This document shows positions 17,012-24,902 of a stretch of 38,284 bases of DNA, in pieces; the first letter of the stretch is position 1; each line of letters starts with the position of its first letter. The DNA is from Planctomycetota bacterium (GTDB lineage Bacteria; Planctomycetota; J058), in contig JAESQQ010000178.1 of NCBI GenBank assembly GCA_016765095.1, positions 1 through 38,284 on the forward strand, in the 5' to 3' direction. Below the pieces are notes generated by a model. The model was given only the letters and a program-made list of their open reading frames with translations, did not search any database and was not told where the DNA came from. The position numbers and the translations under genes are program-made.

Positions 17012-17197
17012 GATTCCCAAGGCGCTCTTGCGTTGTGCCCAAGAGGGATTGGTGGAGCGTGGAGTCAATAGTCTCGCTTGAGGCGCTGACCGGGCCCAAG
17101 GGGGGGGCCGCGTGGGCTGCTCCCGCAAGTGGTCGCCCCCTCGGTGGGGGCGGGACTTGTGGCCGAGACGTTCAGATCTGCAACGAAGCGAGCAGGG
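17012..17197. repeat. Tandem repeat unit, copy 2
   Basis: Second copy of the unit. Inside it, CTCTTG and CAAGAG form a perfect 6-bp stem around a 9-nt loop, and GCCCCC-TCGGT-GGGGGC forms a strong G+C hairpin. These arms are less perfect in copy 1, so a structured DNA or RNA role is possible. Not related to any gene in the window. Confidence 0.85.
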
Positions 17198-17385
17198 AGT
17201 GATTCGGACGGGAACGAACCGTTGCAGGGGTTGTCGGATCCTCTGCACCACGACTGTCTCTCTCGGGACTTCTTTGCCGCGCGCCCTTCCGTGACCCGTG
17301 ACCGAACAAGCGAAAACGAGTCGCGTGGAGAGTCACGCTTCTGGCCTACCGATGTGCTCTTCGGCGATAGGCCGGCAGCCCTAAC

Positions 17386-18252
17386 TCAACGGTTGGGCTG
17401 AGTGGACCCGCGGTCCCTGAGTCCACCACGGAGGGCGTCGAGGATTCCCTTTGCTGGACGCTGGGCTGGATTTGGCTTGGTTTCTGCGGCAGGGCTGGCT
17501 GGGTTGGCCGTGCTCGCCCCGCGGAACTGGTTGGCTAAGGTGCGGAGCAGGCGCACCTGGTCGGCGTCGGCGGAGGACGTTAGGAGGAAGCTCTCCCGCT
17601 CCCCGAGAGTCAGCGAGGTGCTTAACCCCGCCTCGCGGGCTCGCCCGGCGGCGGCTCGAAGCGCGGCGTCAAGTTCTGGGTTCTTGAGGTGCGAGACGAT
17701 CGCGACCGAGTCGTTTCGTCCCAAGAAGAGCGCGGTGAAATCGGGGGACCTCGGCGCGTGGGGAAGCCCACTCCAGCCCGCCCTCAGGACCCGTCCGAGC
17801 CATTCAGGGTCGCGGACGCTGGGCCCGCTGACGATCAGGACTTGCTTGCCGAGGACTTGAATCGCCCGGGCGGCCTCTCGAGTGCCGAGGTTGGCGACGC
17901 GGAGCGCATAGTCTTGCGCCGCTTCGACGCTCCGGAAGCGGAGGCGTCGCAGGGTGTCGTCACCGTATATGAGGAAAGCGACGCCTCTGCTTTGTCCCTG
18001 TCCATTTCCCGTTGCGAGGGGATAGGTTTGCTCGATTGAACTCACCCTGGGAATAAACCGACGGATCCCGAGCGCGGTCGCGAAGCCTTGGACGTAGTCC
18101 CGCTCTTGCTGAGTCGCCGCCTCGCGAGACCAACTCGTCGAGATTTCGACGGGCCGCCGGTCCGCGTTGCCTGCGATTCGGTCCAAGGCGCTCTGAGCGT
18201 GGGCGAGGGTTCCAATCAGGAGGAGAAGAGGAGTCAGGGTCTTGGGTGTCAC
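17386..18252 (-). CDS. Exported protein of unknown function
   Basis: A 288-residue secreted protein that I do not recognise. GTG 18252 is chosen because a clean signal peptide follows (TPKTLTPLLLLIGTLAHAQ, cleavage after AHA); the frame extends upstream but codes nothing signal-like. The mature part has two alpha/beta-looking segments with RGVAFLIYGDDTLRRL..., VLGKQVLIVSGPSV and ESFLLTSSADADQVRLLRTLANQF, then a Pro-rich tail (AETKPNPAQRPAKG). No Cys, metal or catalytic motif stands out. It is alone and divergent from the beta-propeller-like gene, sharing a 228-bp upstream region. Confidence 0.75.
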   Translation of the reverse strand: MTPKTLTPLLLLIGTLAHAQSALDRIAGNADRRPVEISTSWSREAATQQERDYVQGFATALGIRRFIPRVSSIEQTYPLATGNGQGQSRGVAFLIYGDDTLRRLRFRSVEAAQDYALRVANLGTREAARAIQVLGKQVLIVSGPSVRDPEWLGRVLRAGWSGLPHAPRSPDFTALFLGRNDSVAIVSHLKNPELDAALRAAAGRAREAGLSTSLTLGERESFLLTSSADADQVRLLRTLANQFRGASTANPASPAAETKPNPAQRPAKGILDALRGGLRDRGSTQPNR

Positions 18253-18480
18253 GGCTGCCGTCTCTTTCGTTGCGCAAAACCCCTGGGCAAGTCCCTCGCC
18301 AGCGCTAACTCCCTTCGCCGTGTCCGATCCGACGCAGTTCCGTCCCAGGTTGACGGTGGGCCTTAAACGCATTCGACGCAAGGGTTTCCGTTCGTTTCAA
18401 GAGGCCGGAAAAGCGTCGGGAAGTCGACGCCTATGGGCGGCGGCGGCGGGCGGTCGCTTTGAGGCGAGTAGACTGGCGTC

Positions 18481-19146
18481 GTGAACAAGCCGAGCACGAA
18501 GAAGAGTCGAACTGCAAAGAGGAAGCGATCGCGGTTGGTCGTCGCGCCCAAGGCCAAGCCAAGGCGCCGTCGCGGAGGCGTGCGCCTGCTCTACGTCGGC
18601 ACCCGGGGCGTCGTGCGCGCGGTCAGTCAGAGCACGGGGCGCAAGGTGTGGGGGATCAGCCTCCCGGGCACCGGCTACGAGCTGGTCAGCCTCCTTCACA
18701 CAGGCGACTTGCTCCTGGCGGGATCCCGGGGTTGCTTGTTCGGGCTCGACGCGCGGACTGGCCAGATCCGCTGGAAGAACGAGCTGAGAGGCATGCAGTA
18801 CGGGAGTATGCAGCTCGCGACCGAGTCCGACTCGTCGCTGGTCTTCGTCGGGATCTACGGACACGTCGTCGCGATCAGCAAGAGATCGGGTCGCAAGAAG
18901 TGGCAAGTCAGCTTGCCCAGGACCGGCTACGCGATCGTGAGCGTCGTCAGCGAAGGCGGCCGCGTCCTGGCTGGCTCGAAGGGTCTCCTGTTTGGGATAG
19001 ACCCCAGGCGGGGCCAGATCGAGTGGACGAATCGGTTGAAGGGCCTGGGATACGAGCACCTGGCCTTGGCCGGGGCTCAGCACACGAACAGCAACGAGTT
19101 GGTGCAGATCCAGCAGGCCGCAGCGGCCGCACAGCCGCAGTCCTAA
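18481..19146 (+). CDS. Small PQQ-type beta-propeller-like repeat protein
   Basis: A 221-residue protein with PQQ/quinoprotein-like blades: VRAVSQSTGRKVWGISLPGTGYELVS, CLFGLDARTGQIRWKNEL, HVVAISKRSGRKKWQVSLPRTGYA and LLFGIDPRRGQIEWTNRL. Only about four blades fit, too few for a closed seven- or eight-blade propeller, so it may oligomerise. The first 33 residues are very basic (KKSRTAKRKRSR, KPRRRRGG) and there is no signal peptide, unusual for this class and suggestive of binding nucleic acid or membrane phosphates. GTG 18481 has no clear ribosome site. The next gene starts 9 bp later, so they form an operon. Confidence 0.8.
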   Translation: MNKPSTKKSRTAKRKRSRLVVAPKAKPRRRRGGVRLLYVGTRGVVRAVSQSTGRKVWGISLPGTGYELVSLLHTGDLLLAGSRGCLFGLDARTGQIRWKNELRGMQYGSMQLATESDSSLVFVGIYGHVVAISKRSGRKKWQVSLPRTGYAIVSVVSEGGRVLAGSKGLLFGIDPRRGQIEWTNRLKGLGYEHLALAGAQHTNSNELVQIQQAAAAAQPQS

Positions 19147-19155
19147 AGGAGGCCC

Positions 19156-20619
19156 GTGAAGAGCGAAGTCAAAGCAGCGCTGCTGTTCGCGCTCGTGGCG
19201 CTGACGGTGCTTCTAGTGTTCTGGGTGAGCGACCGAAGGCCTCCCCCCTCTCCCTCGGTCAGCCCTCTTGGCCAACTCGACCCTCCGGAGGCCCTGACGC
19301 CTGGGGAGGCTTCGGGCCCGACTCCACCCGCGGCCTCACCGACTTCGCCGATCCACACGCTGGAGGCGAGCACTCTGCCTACGCCGCCGAAGCGTGGCGT
19401 CGCGACTCGAACGCAGCAGTCCAAAACCCTGGAGAGAGCGATCGCGGCCGAGGCCTCGCTCGAGGGGACGGTCGTCGGGCCGGGCGGAGGTCCGGTCGCG
19501 ACGAAGGTCTATGTGTTCGAGGTAGTCCCGAGTCTGAGCGCCGTCTCTGACTACGGAGGTCAGACGCCGCCGGAGGTGGAAGCGGTGGCACGCTGGATTA
19601 GCCGCAACCGGGGGGATCTCCTCGCGGTTACGTCCTCCGACGAAGCCGGCCACTTCAGCTTCAGCCACGAGGGGCTCGATCGCCTCGAGGTCGTCTTGGT
19701 GGCTGCGGCCGAGGAGGGAGTCGGGGTCCTCCGCCGGAGATTTGGGGGACAAGACCCCGTGCTAGTCCTCGAGGCACGCCACTCGCTGCGCGTCGCGGTC
19801 GTGACTCAGCGGGACCTCGCGGGTGCCAGCCTCCAACTCGAAATCGGGCGAGCCCGTGCGATCCCGTTTCCCGCGCTGGACCTGCAGGGGGCGACTCGCT
19901 TGGAGCTTCCGTCCCACCTCTCCTCGGGGGGGGTGCTTCGTCTCGAGCAGCCGGGTTGGTTTTCCCTGACGCGAGACCTCGGTCGGACCGAACTCGCGGG
20001 TGGCCAGGTGACCTGGCCCGTGCCGGTCGACCTCTTCGGCCTGCGCGGGAGGGTCCAAGGTCCAGGGGGAGCCCCTTGGGTCGGGGGGAAGGTGGAGCTC
20101 TCTTGCCAAGCTGAGCCGTTGGGGGACAAGTGGAATCGTCTCTGGATTTCGACCGACTCCGAGGGCGCTTTCCTGGGGCGAGGATTCCCACCCGCCCAGC
20201 CTGTCAAACTGCGGATCGCCGGAAGTCGCAAGCACGCCTACTACGTCACGAAGACCGTGGCTGGCGGACCGCCGCTCAGGATTCAGCTGCTCGCTCCGAG
20301 CGTCCTGCGGATTCGAGTCAAGCGCTTTGAGGGAGACGTAGACGCAATCGAAACCCATTGGAAGCTACAGCGCAGGGAGGGCGAGCGCTGGAAGGACATC
20401 GATCCACTCCTGTATGGCCGCGCCCACAGGGGCTGGCCGGGTTCCCCCGAGAGCGACTCCCTCGAGCGCCGCTTCGGACTTCGAATCGGCAGAAACGAGA
20501 TCCTGGGCTTGCCCCCGGGAAGATACCGCGTGTCGCTCGTGGGCTTTGGAGGGAACCAGGCGAACCCGGTCGAGGTCGAACTCCCACCCGGGGGAAGCGC
20601 GGTGTGCGTGCTGGGGTGA
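19156..20619 (+). CDS. Membrane-anchored protein with carboxypeptidase-regulatory-like domains, 3' end likely frameshifted
   Basis: 487 residues: a short N-terminus, one membrane segment (8-24), a Pro/Thr-rich spacer (29-80), then a beta-rich extracytoplasmic part with repeated transthyretin-like units (LEGTVVGPGGGPVATKVYVFE, LRGRVQGPGGAPWVGGKVEL and GLPPGRYRVSLVGFG) typical of carboxypeptidase-regulatory-like modules. The GTG start is strongly supported by AAAGGAGG (19145-19152). The stop at 20617-20619 falls directly after a module edge; protein-like sequence continues in other frames to about 20865 (next entry), so the native protein was probably about 80 residues longer. Function unknown; a surface protein of an envelope system is likely. 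Confidence 0.82.
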   Translation: MKSEVKAALLFALVALTVLLVFWVSDRRPPPSPSVSPLGQLDPPEALTPGEASGPTPPAASPTSPIHTLEASTLPTPPKRGVATRTQQSKTLERAIAAEASLEGTVVGPGGGPVATKVYVFEVVPSLSAVSDYGGQTPPEVEAVARWISRNRGDLLAVTSSDEAGHFSFSHEGLDRLEVVLVAAAEEGVGVLRRRFGGQDPVLVLEARHSLRVAVVTQRDLAGASLQLEIGRARAIPFPALDLQGATRLELPSHLSSGGVLRLEQPGWFSLTRDLGRTELAGGQVTWPVPVDLFGLRGRVQGPGGAPWVGGKVELSCQAEPLGDKWNRLWISTDSEGAFLGRGFPPAQPVKLRIAGSRKHAYYVTKTVAGGPPLRIQLLAPSVLRIRVKRFEGDVDAIETHWKLQRREGERWKDIDPLLYGRAHRGWPGSPESDSLERRFGLRIGRNEILGLPPGRYRVSLVGFGGNQANPVEVELPPGGSAVCVLG

Positions 20620-20869
20620 GGGAGAAGCCCGAGACCATCTTCCGAGTCTGCTGGCGAGCCCGGGAGCCGACCTCGGCGGTCAGAGCGTGCGAATCACCTA
20701 CAGGTTGGGCACCGCTGAGGCCATGCACAGCCGGGCGCTCGACGCCTGCGGAGGGTTCACGCTACGAGTCCGATTCACCGAGGCGGTCAAGGCCCGGATC
20801 TTGGTCCCCGGGTTGCGCCTAAGCGCCGAAACCACATTCGACCCTGAGGCTCCTGACCTCGGCACGGTC
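20620..20869 (+). pseudogene. Out-of-frame continuation of the preceding gene
   Basis: After the TGA at 20617, another plus-strand frame encodes GADLGGQSVRITYRLGTAEA, ACGGFTLRVRFTEAVKARI and LVPGLRLSAETTFDPEAPDL, which has the beta-strand pattern and high G+C third positions of the preceding gene. A short stretch just after the stop (VREKPETIFRV) reads well in the third frame, so two indels may be needed to join them. It abuts the stop of the convergent gene at 20870. Confidence 0.5.
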
Positions 20870-22576
20870 CTAGCGGAACCTGTCTCGAAGGCGACCCAGA
20901 AAGCCCCTGTTCTCGACGTCCAGCTTCGACTTCTGGGCCTTGAGGTGTTCGGCGCGGCTGAGGGCCGTGGCGTCGAGGTAGGCGAGCTGCCGGTCGACCA
21001 AGCGCATCGCTGCGCGATGGATCCGAGCGTTGGCCTCGGCGCTGCCGGGTGCGACGCCGCCGGTCTCCTTTTCGAAGGTCTCACGCCAGAGACGGATCGC
21101 GGTGACCGTGCGCGCCCACGCGAGCTCGGACAGCTTCCAGATCTTGCGCACGTGCTTGTTCTTGGTGGTGTGGGCGGTCACGAATTGAAGCGGGTCCTGG
21201 TCGAACCCGAAGCGGGCTCCTCGGCGCAGACTCTTGACGCTGATCTCGCGGATCGCCTCGTAGCAAGCCTTCGCCTCCGGAGCCGAAGCTTCGATCATGG
21301 CGTCGGCGATCGCCTTCGCGAAAGGCGTGCTCCCGGCGGGCTGAGTCGCGAGACCGGCCGAGCGGAGCCTCGCTCGGCAGGTCTTCTCGAAGGCTGCGTC
21401 GCCCTTTCGGGCGGCGGCGATCAAGTGCTTGATCTCAGGCAGGGCCTCCGCTCCTCGCCCGGAGCGGATCAAGTCGCGGCTCGTCAGATACTGGTTCTGA
21501 ACGAAGGCCTCCAGGAGCCGGTGCTGGCTGCCGACGATCACGTTGACCGTTCCGACCAACCCAGGCCGGCGAGGCTCGTGGCCTAGGGCGAAGAGCACGC
21601 GCGGGTCGGCCTCACTCGAGCGGCGCCCTCCGATCAAGGCGGCGGCCGTGTTGACTTGGTCGGGGGTCAGGGAGGTGGGCGCTATAAAGCCGCCGTCGGC
21701 GAGGCTCTGCCGCCGCTTGCCGAAGCGCTTGAGTCGCGTGCCGGTGTAGGCGATCGCGGCGTCGATCAGGAACTTGTGCGTCCCGAGCTGGGTGCAGTGG
21801 ATCTGATTCCCGAGGTCCTCGATCCCGTGCAGGCTGTGTCCGCCGTAGGTCAGCGCGAGCCACTCGGACCCCTCTCCTCCCCAGAGCTGAGCGATCAGGG
21901 CCAGCTCTGCGTAGGTCTGGGAATACTCAGGGGCGGAGCCTGCGGGCTGAGGAGGGCGCGCGAACTGCTCTGGGCGACGAATCGAGCTGATCAGGCTGCT
22001 GCTCTTCTTGCCCGTCCGAAGGGTCGCGCCGTGGGCGTGCCAGCGGCTGGCGATACCGATCCGCTGACCCGTGACTCTGGGGTCGTAGGGCAGGGCGCGC
22101 CCGTAGGCGTCGAGTTGAACCTGACCGTTCTGCACGAAGAACCTGTCTTCGTTGCGACCGTCTTCGTCGGGGTCGCAGGACGCGGCGCGGACAATGCTCC
22201 TCGCGTCGGGCCCGCGATTCGAGGGCACGGTGTCGATTCCGACGACTTGCTTGAAGGGGTTGAGCCCAAGGAACTCCTTGAAGGCGGCGCTGTCGAAGCG
22301 GTCGAGGGTTGGCCAGCGGGCCTTGAAGCGGGGGGCGTGGCTGGCGTGAGTCCAGACCACGCCTCGGAAGACCTCGAGCTGCTTCACCGAGGGTGCGGTG
22401 ACCAAGCGGCTCGGGGCGGGGCCCACCCTCGGCTGCCCTGGAGGCGCGTCGACGGCGTAGTCGAAGAAGTCGCGGTGGACCTCTCCGCCGAACCCGCTCG
22501 CCTGGAGGGGCAAGATCCCCACCAGCAGTAGGAGCCCAACGCGAAAGCTCCGTGGGACTCTGGTCTTGGGTCGCAT
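20870..22576 (-). CDS. Exported zinc phospholipase C / P1-nuclease-like protein
   Basis: A 568-residue exported protein with an N-terminal signal (FRVGLLLLVGILPLQASG) followed by FGGEVHRDF, with His34 near the mature N-terminus as in this fold. The block GHSLHGIEDLGNQIH (246-260) has the H...D.....H spacing of zinc-dependent phospholipase C/P1 nuclease metal sites. The C-terminal 300 residues are mostly helical and not recognised. Metal site and fold are inferred from pattern only; substrate unknown. ATG 22576 directly precedes the signal peptide. It is the downstream neighbour of a disrupted small membrane protein on the same strand. Confidence 0.65.
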   Translation of the reverse strand: MRPKTRVPRSFRVGLLLLVGILPLQASGFGGEVHRDFFDYAVDAPPGQPRVGPAPSRLVTAPSVKQLEVFRGVVWTHASHAPRFKARWPTLDRFDSAAFKEFLGLNPFKQVVGIDTVPSNRGPDARSIVRAASCDPDEDGRNEDRFFVQNGQVQLDAYGRALPYDPRVTGQRIGIASRWHAHGATLRTGKKSSSLISSIRRPEQFARPPQPAGSAPEYSQTYAELALIAQLWGGEGSEWLALTYGGHSLHGIEDLGNQIHCTQLGTHKFLIDAAIAYTGTRLKRFGKRRQSLADGGFIAPTSLTPDQVNTAAALIGGRRSSEADPRVLFALGHEPRRPGLVGTVNVIVGSQHRLLEAFVQNQYLTSRDLIRSGRGAEALPEIKHLIAAARKGDAAFEKTCRARLRSAGLATQPAGSTPFAKAIADAMIEASAPEAKACYEAIREISVKSLRRGARFGFDQDPLQFVTAHTTKNKHVRKIWKLSELAWARTVTAIRLWRETFEKETGGVAPGSAEANARIHRAAMRLVDRQLAYLDATALSRAEHLKAQKSKLDVENRGFLGRLRDRFR

Positions 22577-22591
22577 CGTGTCAGCCTCTCG

Positions 22592-22610
22592 GAGCCCAAT
22601 GGGCGGGCTC
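22592..22610. terminator. Short inverted repeat
   Basis: GAGCCC (22592-22597) pairs with GGGCTC (22605-22610) over a 7-nt loop, between the small membrane protein and the phospholipase-like gene. No T-tract is present, so it may be an attenuator-like hairpin or nothing. Confidence 0.2.
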
Positions 22611-22621
22611 GGGCCGGTAGG

Positions 22622-23010
22622 TTACGAAACGGTTGCGTCGGTCGCAGGGCTTTCAGCCTGTAGCGGACACGAAGCGCCCGCGGAGCTAGGGAGCTGGAGC
22701 TCGACCCGAGGAAGTCGAGCGAGCGCTGTAGCGAGGTGGGTCACTTGCGCCATGCGCGAGTTGAGGGTCGCGATCGCTCTCGAACGGTCACGATCGGACT
22801 GTTTCGGGTCCTCGGGGGGATCCCGGGGCGCGGGGCCGATTGGGTGCCCGGTGCGAGCTTGCTCCAGCATGCCGACAGGCCCAGCACGATCGGCGTGAGC
22901 AGGAGCAAGGGCCCCATGCACCGGATCCAGAGGGCGATCCCGACGACGAGCACCACGAGCCACTCTGGAAAAATGTTGAAGTGCATGCAGGCCAGGGTTG
23001 GGTCAATCAT
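22622..23010 (-). pseudogene. Small membrane protein with probable homopolymer frameshift
   Basis: ATG 23010 has a near-ideal ribosome site (AGGAGG, 6 bp spacing). The start encodes MIDPTLACMHFNIFPEWLVV and a hydrophobic segment (LVVLVVGIALWIR then GPLLLLTPIVLGLSAC), then ...APRPGIPP. In that frame it ends as an implausible Arg-rich tail at 22741. In the next frame, EDPKQSDRDRSRAIATL and RMAQVTHLATALARLPRVEL continue with better codon bias to TAA at 22622. Adding one C to the C6 run near 22825 joins the two into a 129-residue protein with two membrane segments and a soluble tail. Function unknown. Confidence 0.55.
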
Positions 23011-23093
23011 GGTCACCTCCTCTCTATGAACTGGACCGAACACGTCTCGCGCCAGGCCTAAGTCCTTTGCTAGAGGCGAGGTCGTGGGGATTC

Positions 23094-23128
23094 GTTAGCG
23101 CCTTGACGCTCTGCGTCAACGCGCTGAC
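23094..23128. promoter_or_regulatory. Long inverted repeat containing the TTGACGC palindrome
   Basis: TTGACGC-TCT-GCGTCAA (23103-23119) is a perfect 7-bp-arm palindrome. Outer arms GTTAGCG (23094-23100) and CGCTGAC (23122-23128) extend it with one G-T pair. The core matches the site at 6288-6304. It lies about 85 bp upstream of the small membrane gene, after the remnant kinase stop, so it may be an operator or a terminator hairpin. Confidence 0.4.
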
Positions 23129-23233
23129 AGCGGACTCCGACGAATCCGTCGCTCGGCGTGACCTGTGGCGCCTCCAGCCTCTCGGTCGCGGCTGATCTGG
23201 CGGCCGGCGTGCTCGAGGCACGTCGAGCACTCC

Positions 23234-24116
23234 CTAGTCGAGGAACCGATTCAGCTGACGCTTGAGGACGTCTGGAATGAAGGTCTTCTGAAGGAAGCCC
23301 TTGGCGCCTACCTCCTTGGCGATCCTGCGCAGCTTGGAGGCGTCGTCGGCGGAAAACAGGACGATCGAGAGGTTGCTCGGTCCTTTGCTTGTCCTGAGCG
23401 GTCTGCAAGTAGGCAGCTGCGGCCTCTCGGGTCTTCTCGGCGAGCGCGACCTCGTCTTCCGTAAACGAACCGGACCGACCCAGCGCCAGGATCGCCACCA
23501 GAGTCCCCTGCCAACTGAGCGGAACGAAGAGGACCGACTCGAGCTCGACGACACCGATTCCGGTCTGGAGCTGAATCGGATCATCCGAGACCTTCCTCAG
23601 AGTGCACCGCTCGCTCCGAGCAGCCTCCCCGACCATCCCTTCGCCGAGCTCGAACCTATCGGGGAGCGAGGACTGGGGCGAGAGCGCGTGGCCGGCCTGG
23701 AGCGTCAGCACGCCGTCGCTCTGCACGTAGATCGCACCCAGCGTAGCTCAGAGGTCAGCGCCTGACCGATCGCGATCACGTGACGAGTGGCGACCTCGCC
23801 CGGGCGCAGGAGCGCGAACGCAATCGGCACAAAGCTGATCGCGCCGCCCAGGAGGATCGCCGCCCACACGTGAACGTGCGAGGTGGCCATGGGCCCGCTC
23901 CAGGTCTGCGGCGACACCCAGAGTGCGACCGCGATCCCCGCGATGAACTGAATCCCCATCAGGGCCGCGAACATGCGATCCGTCCGGGCGTGGAGCCGCT
24001 GAAGGTCGGTCTCGAAGATGAACTCTGCCCGTGTGTTAACTGTCACAGGAGCGGCCCCTTGGTCGAGCAAGAGGCGGTCGAGCAATCGCTGATTGACCCG
24101 CGGATCGAGCAGCCAT
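23234..24116 (-). pseudogene. Remnant of a membrane sensor kinase: membrane, GAF and receiver pieces
   Basis: Three fragments survive in order but not in one frame. (1) About 24080-23755: VTVNTRAEFIFETDLQRLH, then membrane segments (MGIQFIAGIAVALWV, HVWAAILLGGAISFVPIAFA) and ATRHVIAIGQALTS, the N-terminus of a known class of membrane hybrid kinases, cut where the GGRIETHFH region should follow. (2) About 23750-23400: a GAF domain (GAIYVQSDGVLTLQAGHAL, LFVPLSWQGTLVAILAL). (3) 23365-23234: the second half of a receiver (SIVLFSADDASKLRRIA, KGFLQKTF) without its phospho-Asp. HisKA and ATPase domains are gone. The likely original ATG at 24116 is also off-frame by one base. Large deletions make a sequencing error an insufficient explanation. 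Confidence 0.75.
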
Positions 24117-24703
24117 AAGTCGGCGCTGAGTCCAGGGCTGGGTCGCCGCCGCGCAGGAGGTCCAGGACCGCGTCACCCCTTCGTGTCCACGCGAAGCCGT
24201 GATTCCACCGCTGAAGCGAAGGGCCCCGGTCTCGTCGTAGCAGACTAGGTGCCCAGAGGTCCCGGCTCCGAATCGCCTCGCCTCGCCTCGACGCCGCCTG
24301 GGTCGGTCCGCAGCGTGACGCCCGGAATCCGCGCAGCCTGCTCCCAGAGGTCGCTGTGCGCCCAGGAGTCCGCCTCGGAGTCGGGCCGATAGAACACGGC
24401 TTCGACCGGAACCCTCCAGCCGGCTCGAGTCAGCAAACGAGCCAGCTCGCTGAGGGAAGCCCGAGTGCAGGGGCAGCGCGGGTGGGCGAAGAAGACGACG
24501 CGAATGCCAGTGTCGGGAGGAGGGAGGGCCGTCTCACGGCCCGGCCAAACGGTGGGCGCAGGAGTGGACTCGCCCTCGGTCGCCCCGTACTCAGCAAGCG
24601 CGATCATCCCCCCTGCGATCACTAGCAGCCAAACCGTCACAAGCGCGACAGATCCGGGTGTGCCAATGGACCGGGGGGGTGCAGGTTGGGTCGGTGGGGG
24701 CAT
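24109..24703 (-). pseudogene. RedB-like thioredoxin-fold membrane protein, frameshifted
   Basis: ATG 24703 starts a protein with one membrane segment (VALVTVWLLVIAGGMIALAEYG) and an exposed thioredoxin-like part with FFAHPRCPCTRASLSELARL, where CPC marks the redox site, and VEAVFYRPDSEADSWAHSDL. After GGVEARR the frame breaks at three copies of CGCCT (24274-24288); with two copies it would read on as FGAGTSGHLVCYDETGALRF and SGGITASRGHEG, as in RedB-like proteins. A second break near 24171-24181 precedes DAVLDLLRGGDPALDSAPTYGC. In other genomes I recall RedB being followed by a membrane kinase of the type in the previous entry, matching this order. RedB identity is by memory of family motifs. 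Confidence 0.7.
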
Positions 24704-24714
24704 TGAGATGGAGA

Positions 24715-24840
24715 TTAGCGAGGACGGTAGAGGGTCACCCCAGTTAGCGCGAAAGTACCAAGAATCGCCGAAGTCAAACCCAAGCCCGGTCGCCAGGCGA
24801 CAGGTATGGAGGCGGGGCCAAAGTGCCTCGGGGGGGGCCT
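24715..24840 (-). pseudogene. C-terminal fragment of a membrane protein
   Basis: The end of a minus-strand frame reads GLGLTSAILGTFALTGVTLYRPR, one membrane helix with a basic end, and stops 11 bp before the RedB-like ATG, as the last part of an upstream operon gene might. Nothing convincing lies before it, so it is probably a remnant. Confidence 0.3.
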
Positions 24841-24902
24841 AGTAAGGCGGAGGAGCGAGGAAGTCTCCAGCTGAGTGCCCTTAGCGCCTTCGACGCCGCT
24901 CG

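Larger units (their letters stand above)
16486..17385. other. 900-bp non-coding region upstream of the che operon
   Basis: No gene is supported here. From 16486 to about 16816 I see nothing beyond the presumed, unrecognised che promoter. From 16817 to 17197 a roughly 190-bp unit occurs twice in tandem. A minus-strand open frame across the repeats (16802-17251) is rich in Arg, Ser and Pro, simply mirrors the repeat, and lacks a ribosome site, so I do not call it a gene. Confidence 0.7.

Noticed and set aside
16802-17251. 149-codon minus-strand open frame across the tandem repeats
   Set aside because: Its repeats only mirror the DNA repeat, composition is Arg/Ser/Pro-rich, and there is no ribosome site.
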